A DNA stretch of 64,000 bases from Hirschia litorea (GCF_042665075.1 NZ_JBHTBR010000005.1:1-64000); one strand, 5' to 3'; counted from the first letter of the stretch, positions 53,353 to 62,608 are shown. Numbers and translations: made by a program. The notes: generated by a model not told the origin, from the letters alone.

Positions 53353-53694
53353 ATGAAACCCATGACAGCTCAAGAAAAAATCCAGACCGCCGTCAACTCC
53401 AATGACGTCATGCTTTTCATGAAGGGTACTCCTGTATTCCCCCAATGTGGTTTCTCTTCCACAGTTTCCCAAATCCTGAACTATCTAGGAGTAGAATACG
53501 GCTCCATGAACGTGCTTGAGGACCAAGAAGTTCGTCAAGGCATTAAGGACTTCTCAAACTGGCCAACAATTCCTCAACTTTATGTCAAAGGCGAATTTGT
53601 CGGCGGATGCGACATCGTAAAAGACATGTTTGAGCAAGGTGAACTTCGCGAATACTTAGAAGAAAAAGGCATTGAATTGACTTCTGAGGCATAA
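53353..53694 (+). CDS. grxD: monothiol glutaredoxin (Grx4 type)
   Basis: A 113-residue CGFS glutaredoxin that carries and transfers [2Fe-2S] clusters using glutathione. KGTPVFPQCGFS (Cys32) is followed by WPTIPQLYVKGEFVGGCDIV, with the TVP-like turn as TIP. It works with BolA proteins; a bolA gene lies upstream. The start is ATG 53353 or 53362. A terminator ends the unit. Confidence 0.95.
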   Translation: MKPMTAQEKIQTAVNSNDVMLFMKGTPVFPQCGFSSTVSQILNYLGVEYGSMNVLEDQEVRQGIKDFSNWPTIPQLYVKGEFVGGCDIVKDMFEQGELREYLEEKGIELTSEA

Positions 53695-53726
53695 GGCACG
53701 CCACAATTGGCTAAACCTTAACAGAT

Positions 53727-53765
53727 AAACGGAGCAACCTTCTACTTCAGGTCGCTCCGTTTTTC
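53727..53765 (+). terminator. terminator after grxD
   Basis: AAACGGAGC (53727-53735) pairs with GCTCCGTTT (53754-53762), with inner pairing, followed by T. Confidence 0.8.
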
Positions 53766-53946
53766 TTTGATATACTGTTTTCCTACAATAATTCAAAAAT
53801 TCATCGCATTTCTTTACCTAAATTAACTGTATTTACTTCAAAAACGAACCTACTTACTTTAATTCGTGAATAGATGATTACCTTTTGTTAGGGCTAAGAG
53901 GTTAATCTCTCGCCTATTCGCAAAGCTCGAAAATAGACTTAGGATC

Positions 53947-54321
53947 GTGAGAGAAACTATGGGTATCTGGAATCTGCTAAAACTAGGTTCAAAGAAACCA
54001 CCAGAGCCTATTGAAGAGGCTCCACCCGAGCCAGAAGAGCATCGCGTAACGGACCGCGAATCTACATATCGTGACTCTCGTATCTTTTATCATGCTGGAG
54101 ACAGTGACCCCTGCATCATCAATGATGTAAGTGCCACTGGCATACGCGTATCGTGCCAACGTGCTCGCTCATTCCCTGAACAAGTTCGCATTATGTGGGG
54201 CGGCGAAAAGCGTCTTTGCAATGTTGTTTGGGTTGACGGAATTGTTGCTGGATTGGAATTTGTCCAACGCAGGCCCGCAGATGATATCCCCCAAGAAGAG
54301 CTTGAAGACGCTCAAATGTAA
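53947..54321 (+). CDS. PilZ-like domain protein
   Basis: A 124-residue protein. After a Pro/Glu-rich leader (PPEPIEEAPPEPEEH, about 18-32) a PilZ-like beta-barrel follows: RESTYRDSRIFYHAG, then the DVSATGIRV turn (DxSxxG, present) and the closing strands VVWVDGIVAGLEFV. The RxxxR motif that contacts c-di-GMP is only loosely represented, so binding is doubtful. The start may be GTG 53947 or ATG 53959. Two other PilZ domains occur at 6948-7538. Confidence 0.7.
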   Translation: MRETMGIWNLLKLGSKKPPEPIEEAPPEPEEHRVTDRESTYRDSRIFYHAGDSDPCIINDVSATGIRVSCQRARSFPEQVRIMWGGEKRLCNVVWVDGIVAGLEFVQRRPADDIPQEELEDAQM

Positions 54322-54603
54322 TCTTGAACACGCGAATAAGCCACGACATCTCACCAATCAGATACCCTAAAGCCACGAGAACTGCATAATTTGCGGTGTT
54401 TCTCGCAAATTCCATATTTATTCGCTTTCCCATTTTTCAAATAAACGTTAGCACTCCCCCAAACCTAGCTTTTGCTGTATTGATCAGCACACATTGAGAA
54501 ATGTGTTCTACTGCGTTGTGAGATGTGCAGCCTAGTCAGGCTCCGCTTCACACCTTATGTACACCCTCTCTATACCCCTATCTCGCTCTACAAGGACGAC
54601 ACA

Positions 54604-55950
54604 ATGAACACCGATCAAGCACCTATACGTGGCGTTGCCCCGAAAATCGGGATTGTCTCGCTCGGGTGCCCCAAAGCCCTTGTGGATTCTGAGCGCATCA
54701 TCACCCGTTTACGTGCCGAAGGCTATCAGATCTCACCTGACTATCAGGGGGCAGACCTTGTCCTCGTCAACACATGTGGTTTCCTCGATTCCGCACGAGA
54801 CGAAAGTCTTGAAGCTATTGGCGAAGCGCTGAACGAGAATGGACGCGTCATCGTCACTGGCTGCTTAGGTGCAGAACCAGAAGTCATCGAAGCAATGTAT
54901 TCCAATGTCCTTGCCGTCACAGGCCCAGCTCAATATGAGCAAGTGATGGACGCTGTGCACACACATTGCCCACAGCCACATAATTCCTTTCAAAGCCTCG
55001 TGCCTGAAAGCGGTATCCGTTTAACTCCGCGCCACTATGCGTATTTGAAAATTTCAGAAGGCTGCTCAAACCGCTGTACCTTCTGCATCATTCCAGCCCT
55101 TCGCGGAGATTTAGCCTCACGCCCTATCGACCATGTGTTGCGTGAAGCTGAACAATTGAAAAAAGCCGGCGTAAATGAGCTATTGGTGATCTCTCAAGAT
55201 ACATCCGCTTACGGCATGGATATCAAATATGAAAAACGCACTTGGAAAGAAAAAGAATATGATTCTCGTTTCCAAGATTTGTGTGAAGGCTTAGGCGAAA
55301 TGGATATGTGGACACGTCTCCACTATGTCTACCCATACCCACACGTGGATAAAGTTATTCCTTTGATGGCTGAAGGTAAAATCCTTCCCTATATTGATAT
55401 CCCCTTCCAGCACGCTTCTCCCAATGTGTTGCGCAATATGAAACGCCCAGCCAAGCAAGACAAAGTGCTAGAGCGCATTAAGCAATGGCGCCGCGATGTG
55501 CCTGACATTGCTGTGCGGTCCACATTCATTGTCGGCTTCCCCGGTGAAACAGAAGATGATTTCCAGCAATTGATGGATTTCATGCAAGAAGCTCGCATCG
55601 ACCGCGCAGGTTGTTTCAAATACGAAGATGTAAAAGGTGCTGTTTCACACGACCTTCCAGACCACGTTCCCGAAGAAGTGAAAGAAGAACGCTGGCACCG
55701 CTTCATGCAATTACAGCAAGAAATCTCGCACGAACGTTCAGAAGCCCAAATTGGACGCACGCTAGATGTGATTGTGGATGATTCAAATGGGCAAGAAGGA
55801 ATTGGTCGTACCAAAGCTGATGCACCTGAAATTGATGGTATTGTCCACCTAGAAAACTACCCGAACCTAAAAGTAGGTGAGATTGTAAAAGCTGAAATCA
55901 CTGATGCGGACTTTTATGACCTTTGGGCCAAACCACCAGAAAAACACTAA
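54604..55950 (+). CDS. rimO: ribosomal protein S12 methylthiotransferase RimO
   Basis: A radical SAM enzyme that adds a methylthio group to Asp88/89 of ribosomal protein S12. The start at 54604 follows AAGGACG. The N-terminal UPF0004 domain binds an auxiliary [4Fe-4S] cluster through C22, C58 and C87. The radical SAM domain has CSNRCTFC (C154, C158, C161). A TRAM-like domain lies at the C-terminus (IGRTLDVIVDDSNGQEGIGR). At 448 residues it is typical. It is monocistronic with a strong terminator. Confidence 0.95.
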   Translation: MNTDQAPIRGVAPKIGIVSLGCPKALVDSERIITRLRAEGYQISPDYQGADLVLVNTCGFLDSARDESLEAIGEALNENGRVIVTGCLGAEPEVIEAMYSNVLAVTGPAQYEQVMDAVHTHCPQPHNSFQSLVPESGIRLTPRHYAYLKISEGCSNRCTFCIIPALRGDLASRPIDHVLREAEQLKKAGVNELLVISQDTSAYGMDIKYEKRTWKEKEYDSRFQDLCEGLGEMDMWTRLHYVYPYPHVDKVIPLMAEGKILPYIDIPFQHASPNVLRNMKRPAKQDKVLERIKQWRRDVPDIAVRSTFIVGFPGETEDDFQQLMDFMQEARIDRAGCFKYEDVKGAVSHDLPDHVPEEVKEERWHRFMQLQQEISHERSEAQIGRTLDVIVDDSNGQEGIGRTKADAPEIDGIVHLENYPNLKVGEIVKAEITDADFYDLWAKPPEKH

Positions 55951-55973
55951 GGCTTCACGCCTGTTAAATCTAA

Positions 55974-56006
55974 AAAAATCCGCTCATTCATTTGAGCGGA
56001 TTTTTT
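55974..56006. terminator. terminator after rimO
   Basis: AAAAATCCGCTCA (55974-55986) pairs exactly with TGAGCGGATTTTT (55993-56005). Confidence 0.9.
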
Positions 56007-56314
56007 AACACATGTGTATGGTGCCAAATGGCATGACCACGCATGCAAGCAATTGCAATCATTGAAATATTAATACTCTCATAGCGTATTCACTGAAATA
56101 AATTCAACGCATTTACGCCCATTCTCGCACTTTGCATACGATCTTTCAGCTAAGAGTTGTAACTTTTCTCATGGCAAAAATTAACCCTCAGTAACGAAAA
56201 TTAACACCTCTATTTACGCTCTAGTAACCATATCGCAGCCAAAATGGTTAATTAGAATAGCTAAATTTATCACAATTTCGTGCTTGATTTACCCATTTAG
56301 TCAGGGAAGCAAAT
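56007..56314. other. AT-rich spacer before the PLC-like/HhH gene
   Basis: No gene is seen. AAAATTAAC occurs at 56177-56185 and 56197-56205, 20 bp apart (two helical turns), and could be a regulator half-site pair. No CtrA-type TTAA-N7-TTAA box is evident. Confidence 0.35.
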
Positions 56315-58675
56315 ATGACCTCTCTTTTATTCCGCGTCATTAGTGCTCATCGTTGTCGCTCGACTCACCATCACATAGCGATCAGCGCGCTTACCCTATT
56401 AAAAGGCGAGAATGCCCAAGAATGGCATGATCATTTACTTGTCATGCATGATGACCTGCTCAAAGGTGCTAAAGCACCTGATGCAGAGTTTAAAGATTTC
56501 AAAAACCACGTTCTTCACATCTCCGAAGGTGAATGGGGTGGCGCACGCGATGCAGCGCTAGAATGGTATGCGAAATCCGTTATGGCATTAAAGGCAAAAA
56601 AATGGTCTGACGCCGCTTACGCGCTTGGCGTTATGAGCCATTATTACGCTGATCCCATTCAACCCTTCCATACTGGTCAAACCGAAGAAGAAGGCGCAAT
56701 TCACCGCGCTGTTGAATGGTCTATTGCAAAATCACGCGATGAAATTTTGCGCCGCATTGAAGCTAAGGGCTACCCCACTGTTCCAACTGGTGAAGGCGCA
56801 GGCTTCGTCTCTGACATGGTGCGCGCAGGTGCAGAGAAATCTCACCCACATTATCAAACTTTTCTAGACCACTATAATATAGATGCCGGTGCGAAAGTAC
56901 CTGAAGAAGGTCTCGACGATACGCTTCTTGATGTCATAGCTGATCTTGTTGCCTATGCCACATCTGGCCTTGCCGCTATTTATACGCGCGCATTTGAAGA
57001 AGCAGGCGTTGTGCCACCCAAATCTAGCCTCACTCTACATGGTTTCCTTTCCACATTGGACATCCCAATACGCTGGATCACCAGCAAGCTAGAGGATGCA
57101 AGTGATCGCCGCATCGTGTCTGCCATGTATAAAGAGCTGACCACCACGGGTAAGGTGATCAAAAAATTACCTGATGATGACAAGCAAATTCGCAAATTGC
57201 ACGCACAGCAAGTTTTGCGCATACCGCTCAAAGAGCTCGATGCGCAACGCATGCGTAAAATCGGAGAGAAACATGTTGCTCGCACAGGCTCCTCTCCTGC
57301 ACCTATGGCGCAAGCAGTTAGCGCGCGTCCTCAAGAGCGGCAGCAAGTAGCAAACAGCCCAACTCCAGCTCAACAACAGCCACCACGCACGCAAGCACCA
57401 GCACCTGCGCAGCCGGCGAACACGCCTCAAGCAGAAGCACCCAACGTGGACGTAGCTGCCATTGCAGAGCTCGCCCAAACACCACCACCTATTGCTGCGA
57501 AAGTTGACAAAAAAGCTGCACGTGAAGCTGCAAAACAAGCAAAAGCCGCAGAAAAACAACGCATTGCTCAAGAAAAGGCTGATGCTGCAGCACGTGCAAA
57601 AGCTGAAAAAGAAGCTGCTGCCCAAGCCAAGTTAGAAGCCGCAGCCCAAGCCAAAGCCAATAAGGAAGCCGAAGCGCGCGCGAAGGCCGAAGCTGAAGAA
57701 AAAGCACGTCTAGAAGCCATTGAATTAAAAGAAAAAACTGACCGTGAAGCTCAAGCCGCAAAAGCCGAAAAGCTAAAAGCTGCTGAAGAAGCCAAAGCTG
57801 CAAAACTTGCAGAACAAGCTGAAAAGCAGAATGAAAAGAAACGCTTACGCGCTCAAAATAATGATGCTGAATCCGCCGAAGCTGCTGCACTTTTAGAAGC
57901 TGCGCACAACACGGCAAATCAAAGAGAAGCTGAACAAAAACAAGCCTCTACACAAGCAGGGAAAACTTCTGAGCCTGCAAAAGCGACGCAATCTGAGAAA
58001 CCAAAATTCAGAGTAAAAGCAGCGAGTAACGCGCCCGCCCCCGCTAAAGAGGAAACCGCAAAATCCTTTGACGCGCTTGAGGCACTCCGCCAATCTTGGG
58101 CCGAAGAAGAAGAAACAGACACATCCAACTCAGAAACTGTCTACACAGCTAACGACTATGAAGACCTTGAGGATAAGTCTGCTTCAAGCGTTGAAATTAC
58201 TGATAATAATGACAGTGACGATGAGGACGATGCGCCAAGAAACGGCTCTCGTCGCGAGCCGCTTACCAATGAATCCCCCATTGTAGATGCACCTTCCATC
58301 GGGAAGAAAACAGCTGCGCGTATGAAAAATGTGGGCATTCACACAGTTGGAGACTTTATCACAGCCAAAGCCAAAGAGCTTTCTGCTAAATTGGGCGGCG
58401 GGTATATGAGCCCTACTGCGCTGATAGATTGGCAAGATCAAGCCCTTCTCATGATAGACATGCCAAGTCTACGCGTACACGATGCGCAAATTCTTGTGGG
58501 TGCGGGTATTCGCTGCGTTGAGGATCTTGCTGAAAGTAGTTCAAGAGACCTATTCCAATCAGCAACGTCATTCCTCAAAACAAAAGATGGCGCGCGTATC
58601 GCCCAAAATTCTGGACCACTTGATCATGAAGAAGTGTATGATTGGATAGAAGAAGCACAAGCTGCTTTTGCATAG
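56315..58675 (+). CDS. zinc-phospholipase-C-like domain fused to DUF4332 helix-hairpin-helix domain
   Basis: A 786-residue protein with three parts. Residues 1-235 resemble zinc-dependent phospholipase C/S1-P1-type helical domains: HHHIAISALTLL, WHDHLLVMHDD, FKNHVLHISEGEWG, then MSHYYADPIQPFHTG and GAIHRAVEWS, supplying the usual His/Asp metal ligands. Residues 330-600 are a long Ala/Lys/Glu/Gln-rich stretch (repeated AKAEKEAAAQAKLEAAAQAK-like units), probably coiled coil or disordered. Residues 650-786 match DUF4332, a helix-hairpin-helix domain (IGKKTAARMKNVGIHTVGDF). No signal peptide is obvious. AGGGAAG precedes the ATG. Catalytic activity is unproven. Confidence 0.78.
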   Translation: MTSLLFRVISAHRCRSTHHHIAISALTLLKGENAQEWHDHLLVMHDDLLKGAKAPDAEFKDFKNHVLHISEGEWGGARDAALEWYAKSVMALKAKKWSDAAYALGVMSHYYADPIQPFHTGQTEEEGAIHRAVEWSIAKSRDEILRRIEAKGYPTVPTGEGAGFVSDMVRAGAEKSHPHYQTFLDHYNIDAGAKVPEEGLDDTLLDVIADLVAYATSGLAAIYTRAFEEAGVVPPKSSLTLHGFLSTLDIPIRWITSKLEDASDRRIVSAMYKELTTTGKVIKKLPDDDKQIRKLHAQQVLRIPLKELDAQRMRKIGEKHVARTGSSPAPMAQAVSARPQERQQVANSPTPAQQQPPRTQAPAPAQPANTPQAEAPNVDVAAIAELAQTPPPIAAKVDKKAAREAAKQAKAAEKQRIAQEKADAAARAKAEKEAAAQAKLEAAAQAKANKEAEARAKAEAEEKARLEAIELKEKTDREAQAAKAEKLKAAEEAKAAKLAEQAEKQNEKKRLRAQNNDAESAEAAALLEAAHNTANQREAEQKQASTQAGKTSEPAKATQSEKPKFRVKAASNAPAPAKEETAKSFDALEALRQSWAEEEETDTSNSETVYTANDYEDLEDKSASSVEITDNNDSDDEDDAPRNGSRREPLTNESPIVDAPSIGKKTAARMKNVGIHTVGDFITAKAKELSAKLGGGYMSPTALIDWQDQALLMIDMPSLRVHDAQILVGAGIRCVEDLAESSSRDLFQSATSFLKTKDGARIAQNSGPLDHEEVYDWIEEAQAAFA

Positions 58676-58739
58676 AGGCAGACATTCAAAGCAGCTTGTA
58701 AAGTTAGGGTCATTCCGTACAAATATCTAAATCTATTAG

Positions 58740-59108
58740 CTATTTTCGTACTTGATTTCTAATCTCCACACTTGCTCCCGTAGGAATGCCAAGCTCTTGA
58801 AAACTATAAGTTAAAGTTTCGCCCTCTGGCCTTAGCGCCTTGCAGTGATCATCACGAATGCGCTCAAATTCCACTTCAAAATGATCACGCCCATCACGCT
58901 CAACATCTGCATCAATAAATGACTTATCGGTGCAGCCATTTGAAGAAACAGTTACGTGAATTTCGTCATTGGCAATGACTGCTCCCTGCACTGAAGCAGC
59001 ATCATAAAAACCATAATCACCATGCCCATTAGCCTGCACATTAATGCAACCTGTCGCCAATACCGCTACCGGTAAAATAGCCGCGAATTTTAGAATGCTC
59101 ATACTCAC
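58740..59108 (-). CDS. small lipoprotein, unknown function
   Basis: A 122-residue predicted lipoprotein. A hydrophobic N-terminus ends in the lipobox LATGC (Cys21). The mature part has a DEIHVTVSSNGCTDKSFIDA segment and a second cysteine in DDHCKAL, which could pair, and a final beta-strand-like LTYSFQELGIPTGASVEIRN. I recognise no family. The ribosome site AAGGTG lies directly beside a perfect 16-bp inverted repeat at 59112-59151. It is downstream of ppk2 on the same strand. Confidence 0.7.
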   Translation of the reverse strand: MSMSILKFAAILPVAVLATGCINVQANGHGDYGFYDAASVQGAVIANDEIHVTVSSNGCTDKSFIDADVERDGRDHFEVEFERIRDDHCKALRPEGETLTYSFQELGIPTGASVEIRNQVRK

Positions 59109-59111
59109 ACC

Positions 59112-59151
59112 TTATTGAAAAACGATAACTACAAATATCGTTTTTCAATAA
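59112..59151 (-). repeat. perfect 16-bp inverted repeat upstream of lipoprotein gene
   Basis: TTATTGAAAAACGATA (59112-59127) and its exact inverse TATCGTTTTTCAATAA (59136-59151) with an 8-base spacer. It sits between ppk2 and the lipoprotein ribosome site. It could be a weak terminator for ppk2 or an operator. Confidence 0.75.
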
Positions 59152-59178
59152 ATACGTCAAGCCCTAATCCAAACCCGC

Positions 59179-60009
59179 TTAACCGATATCAAACTGCTCC
59201 GGACGGTAGCCAGGATCTGGAATTTTAGGGTCCATTTTTTCTAAAGCACCGCGCACTAAGCGCGCAGCAGTCGCTTTGCGGCGGGCGCGGCTATCACTCG
59301 GTACGATATACCAAGGCGCATATTCTGTAGAGCACCGCTCCACCGCCAATTGATAGGCATCTTGATAATCATCCCACAATTTGCGGTCTTCCAAATCACC
59401 CGGATTAAATTTCCATCGTTTTTCAGGAACTTCCAGACGCTCAAGCAAACGTTCACCCTGCGTTTCTCGTGATATATGCAGCATGAGCTTGATAATTGTG
59501 ACACCGTTTTGAGTCAGATGCTTTTCAAAATTATTGATTTGCTCATAGCGCTCTTCAATTTGATCCTTAGGTGCCAGATTACGCACACGTCCAACTAAAA
59601 CATCCTCATAGTGCGAACGATTAAAGACGGTAATCTCACCTTTGCGCGGCATATCGCGATGAATGCGCCAAAGGTAATCACGATCCAGCTCATTTGCGGA
59701 CGGCTTCCCAAAAGCGTGCACACGCATACCCAATGGAGATGTCTGAGAAAACACAGCTTTTGTCGTGCCGTCTTTTCCAGACGTATCTATACCCTGAAAC
59801 ACAACGAGTAAGCTTTGAGACTTCTCAGCATAAAGGCGCTCCTGCAATTCATCTATTGCCAGCGCATCCTCTTTTAGCGAACGCTTGGCCTCAGCTTTAT
59901 CTGCAAAAAAAACCTTCCCGTGTGTTGGATATTCTTTCAGATCAATCTTTGAACCCGGCTTTGCCAGCGTTGCATCTTGAATCTCTTCAATACTCGGTCG
60001 GTTAAACAT
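59179..60009 (-). CDS. ppk2: polyphosphate kinase 2 family protein
   Basis: A 276-residue PPK2-type phosphotransferase that uses polyphosphate to phosphorylate nucleotides (or the reverse). Walker A is GIDTSGKDGT (73-82). Later PPK2 motifs are FGKPSANELDRDYLWRIHRD, FNRSHYEDVLVGRV and the lid ERRLWDDYQDAY-like stretch, with RKWKFNPGDLEDR before it. Length and motif order fit the class acting on AMP/ADP (class III-like), but the substrate is not certain. There is no clear ribosome site other than GGGGAAATA before the ATG. Confidence 0.9.
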   Translation of the reverse strand: MFNRPSIEEIQDATLAKPGSKIDLKEYPTHGKVFFADKAEAKRSLKEDALAIDELQERLYAEKSQSLLVVFQGIDTSGKDGTTKAVFSQTSPLGMRVHAFGKPSANELDRDYLWRIHRDMPRKGEITVFNRSHYEDVLVGRVRNLAPKDQIEERYEQINNFEKHLTQNGVTIIKLMLHISRETQGERLLERLEVPEKRWKFNPGDLEDRKLWDDYQDAYQLAVERCSTEYAPWYIVPSDSRARRKATAARLVRGALEKMDPKIPDPGYRPEQFDIG

Positions 60010-60061
60010 TATTTCCCCATAAATTTCGATACAGATTGAGCACGTCTAGGCCCTTAACAAC

Positions 60062-60094
60062 AAAACCCCCGCAGATGATCCACGGGGGTTTTAT
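60062..60094. terminator. terminator after rpsD
   Basis: AAAACCCCCG (60062-60071) pairs with CGGGGGTTTT (60083-60092). It serves the minus-strand rpsD. Confidence 0.85.
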
Positions 60095-60144
60095 CAAAAC
60101 ATATATAAATCAATCTGACCAACACATTAGTCAGACTAAATTTA

Positions 60145-60762
60145 TTAAGATGAGTAGTACTCAACAACCAAGTTTGGCTCCATACGACAAGCGTATGGTA
60201 CGTCTGCAAGAGCTGGCAAGCGAATGTATGTCGCTGTCATAGCTTTAGGCTCAACGTCGATGTAGTCAGGAATATCACGCTCAGCAGAACCAAGAGCTTC
60301 AAGAACAAGCGCCATAGAACGGGACTTTTCTTTAATCTGAACAACATCACCTGGACGCAAACGCATAGAAGGCACGTTTGCTTTTTTGCCGTTTACAGTC
60401 ACGTGACCGTGGTTCACGAACTGACGTGCAGCAAAGATAGTTGGTACGAATTTCGCGCGGTAAACAAGAGCATCCAAACGGGACTCAAGTAGACCAATCA
60501 AGTTCTCAGCAGCGTTACCTTTACGGCGAGCAGCTTCATCGTATGTACGACGGAACTGTTTCTCAGTGATATCACCGTAGTGGCCTTTAAGCTTCTGTTT
60601 AGCCATCAAGTGCACACCAAAGTCAGATAGCTTGCTACGACGAGCGGCACCGTGCTGACCTGGACGTGATTGACGTTTGTTGATTGGGGATTTAGCGCGA
60701 CCCCATACGTTTTCGCCTACGCGGCGATCGAGTTTGTACTTCGCTGAATGGCGACGTGACAT
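60145..60762 (-). CDS. rpsD: 30S ribosomal protein S4
   Basis: Primary rRNA-binding protein that nucleates 30S assembly. At 205 residues it is standard. The start at 60762 (MSRRHSAKYKLDRRVG) has GAGG upstream. The S4 RNA-binding domain is ESRLDALVYRAKFVPTIFAA with RQFVNHGHVTVNGKKANVPS. Unlike in many bacteria it is separate from the alpha operon, as is common in Alphaproteobacteria. A promoter with TTGACA is at 60868-60897. Codon use is strongly biased. Confidence 0.97.
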   Translation of the reverse strand: MSRRHSAKYKLDRRVGENVWGRAKSPINKRQSRPGQHGAARRSKLSDFGVHLMAKQKLKGHYGDITEKQFRRTYDEAARRKGNAAENLIGLLESRLDALVYRAKFVPTIFAARQFVNHGHVTVNGKKANVPSMRLRPGDVVQIKEKSRSMALVLEALGSAERDIPDYIDVEPKAMTATYIRLPALADVPYACRMEPNLVVEYYSS

Positions 60763-60867
60763 AGTATACCTCAATTTAGACGTGAGCCGGCAGACTTCCT
60801 CATGAAGCCCGCGATTACAACGGCGGCGACACATCACCCGTAATACCTCACAAAAGTGAGAAGCGCG

Positions 60868-60897
60868 GTATAAACAAGCAATAGTCGCCAATGTCAA
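60868..60897 (-). promoter_or_regulatory. rpsD promoter
   Basis: On the minus strand TTGACA at 60897-60892 and TTATAC at 60873-60868 with an 18-bp spacer, about 105 bp upstream of the rpsD ATG. The leader in between is GC-rich and could hold S4 autoregulation. Confidence 0.6.
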
Positions 60898-61027
60898 GCA
60901 AAACGGACCAATTTGCCCTCAAACTCATCCCCAATTCGCCTCAGTTCTGACTTTAACATGTAGCATTCTGTGTTACCTAAGAAAACAAAAGCTTATTAGA
61001 GTACAAATCTTCGCATTGAGGTCAGTT

Positions 61028-61720
61028 ATGAAATCTCCACATTTCCCTATTCTTCGCACCAGCTTAATGATTGCGACAATGCTAACGATACCTGCCTTCT
61101 CAGCATTCGCAGAAGACTCAAAAGCCAATCCGCAAACCTGTGAAACTTCCCTCGAAGAAGGCTCATTTCAAGCAAACATTAGCATTGGTGAATACTATCC
61201 CGGCAGTGAACTGCATCGCCAAACGGTGACGATTACCGCAACCCCTGCAGAAGTGCTCAATGATCCTCCATCGATTAAAACACCGCTAAAGAAATACATC
61301 GCCACCCTCTCAATGACTTCAAAATCCAGTCTCAAGAATAAGCAATTGCTGAAAAAAGGTGAGTATGAGAAATTAGGCTTCAGCCTCACCCTACCTCTAT
61401 TGGGCAATAAAATGTGGTATCACAATACCTGTTTAGCTGAGACGCCTAATTATGTTTTGCTCGACAATGTAAAAATAGATGGTGACTACGCAAACACATG
61501 CGACCTCACCCTCCATGACGCGCATCGCAAAGTGCTAAATAAAGAAGATTACCTAGACTATTCATTCTCTGGTCATGAACATTGGGAACCCTTCAAGCTC
61601 CGAATTAATCTCGCTAAATTACGTGCTTTCTCTGACTTGGTTGATAAGAAAAGCACACAGCAAATTGCTGATTTTGCCGCCGGAAAATGTAGCCTCAAAC
61701 CCTTTGCGGCTAGCAGCTGA
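61028..61720 (+). CDS. exported protein of unknown function
   Basis: A roughly 230-residue periplasmic protein I do not recognise. The start at 61028 follows GAGGT (a TTG four codons upstream is unlikely). A signal peptide ends SAFA (about residue 29). The mature part has TCETSLEEG, a strand-rich segment (SELHRQTVTITATPAEVL), four or so cysteines (TCET, NTCLAE, NTCDLTL, GKCSLKP) and no catalytic signature. It stands alone between rpsD (divergent) and the GST-like gene (convergent). Confidence 0.65.
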   Translation: MKSPHFPILRTSLMIATMLTIPAFSAFAEDSKANPQTCETSLEEGSFQANISIGEYYPGSELHRQTVTITATPAEVLNDPPSIKTPLKKYIATLSMTSKSSLKNKQLLKKGEYEKLGFSLTLPLLGNKMWYHNTCLAETPNYVLLDNVKIDGDYANTCDLTLHDAHRKVLNKEDYLDYSFSGHEHWEPFKLRINLAKLRAFSDLVDKKSTQQIADFAAGKCSLKPFAASS

Positions 61721-61782
61721 TAACTTCGTGGAGGTGAGGCGCACCCAGCCCTCACCACCACAAATATCTTTTCAAAATCGGT

Positions 61783-62502
61783 TTATTCGGCAGCCCATTT
61801 ATTCGTATTGAAACAGCACTGACCTACGCGTTTTTCATATGCGATTAGATTATCATATCCCAAGATTACATCGCGCATGGGCGAGACAAAAATATCGCTC
61901 ATACAGCTATGCACAAAGCTATATGTGGTCGCATCAACCGCCGTCAGTCTATCCCCAAACATATATTCTTTATCGTCCAAAAAATCAGACAAAGCGCGCA
62001 CAGCATTCTCAAATAAAATTACGCGATCACTTTCAGGAAATCGAGATAAGCCCTGCATATCCACCCGCATCGCCAATTTGCCCAGCACATCTTCTATAAT
62101 CGGTGCCCGCATTCCCTCAGGAATATCAGCAAAAAAGATTGCGGGACCACGCTCGAAATTCTCGTCTTTTAACCAGCGCTCATGCAGCAGCATCAATCCC
62201 ATTTCACTCTCAACCATACGCTCTAGTGCCCATGCTGTAGCACGTTCAGCTTTGCTCAGCCCTTCATCCAAATCTTTGCCAAGTTTGTTTTCAAAATAGC
62301 GCCGAATGAAAGCGGAATCCGCAACAATCTTTCCATCCACTTTGACATAAGGGGCCTTTTGATAAGGTGCCTCCTCTAAATCTGCTATATGCGTGGTATA
62401 CGCCACCCCTAGCATATCTAATTGCATCATAGATTTCATCACATAGGGGCTAGGCGAATGACACCCAAAAGCCGGTCCCCATCCAAACAACTGCACCATC
62501 AT
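61783..62502 (-). CDS. glutathione S-transferase-like protein
   Basis: A roughly 239-residue GST-fold protein of the metaxin/FAXC-like group. The N-terminal thioredoxin-like part is LFGWGPAFGCHSPSPYVMKS, followed by APYQKAPYVKVDGKIVADSA with the cis-Pro before V and the glutathione-contacting DSAFIRRYFE. The C-terminal helical part ends FGDRLTAVDATTYSFVHSCM. Enzymatic activity is unknown. The start at 62502 has GGGAGAA upstream. It is divergent from the WYL regulator at 62609, which may control it. Confidence 0.87.
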   Translation of the reverse strand: MMVQLFGWGPAFGCHSPSPYVMKSMMQLDMLGVAYTTHIADLEEAPYQKAPYVKVDGKIVADSAFIRRYFENKLGKDLDEGLSKAERATAWALERMVESEMGLMLLHERWLKDENFERGPAIFFADIPEGMRAPIIEDVLGKLAMRVDMQGLSRFPESDRVILFENAVRALSDFLDDKEYMFGDRLTAVDATTYSFVHSCMSDIFVSPMRDVILGYDNLIAYEKRVGQCCFNTNKWAAE

Positions 62503-62608
62503 TATTCTCCCAACATATTCAAATGTTTTACCCAACGTCATTGAAGTGACCAGAAAAACATAGCAATGTGCAAAAAAATGTCAGCAGCCTGTCATCAGAG
62601 TATTTATT

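Noticed and set aside
54191..54433. Minus-strand frame with a hydrophobic segment overlapping the PilZ gene end
   Set aside because: It overlaps the PilZ coding end, its C-terminal half is the antisense of that gene, and no clear ribosome site is present. The 8-bp hairpin at 54388-54411 lies inside it.
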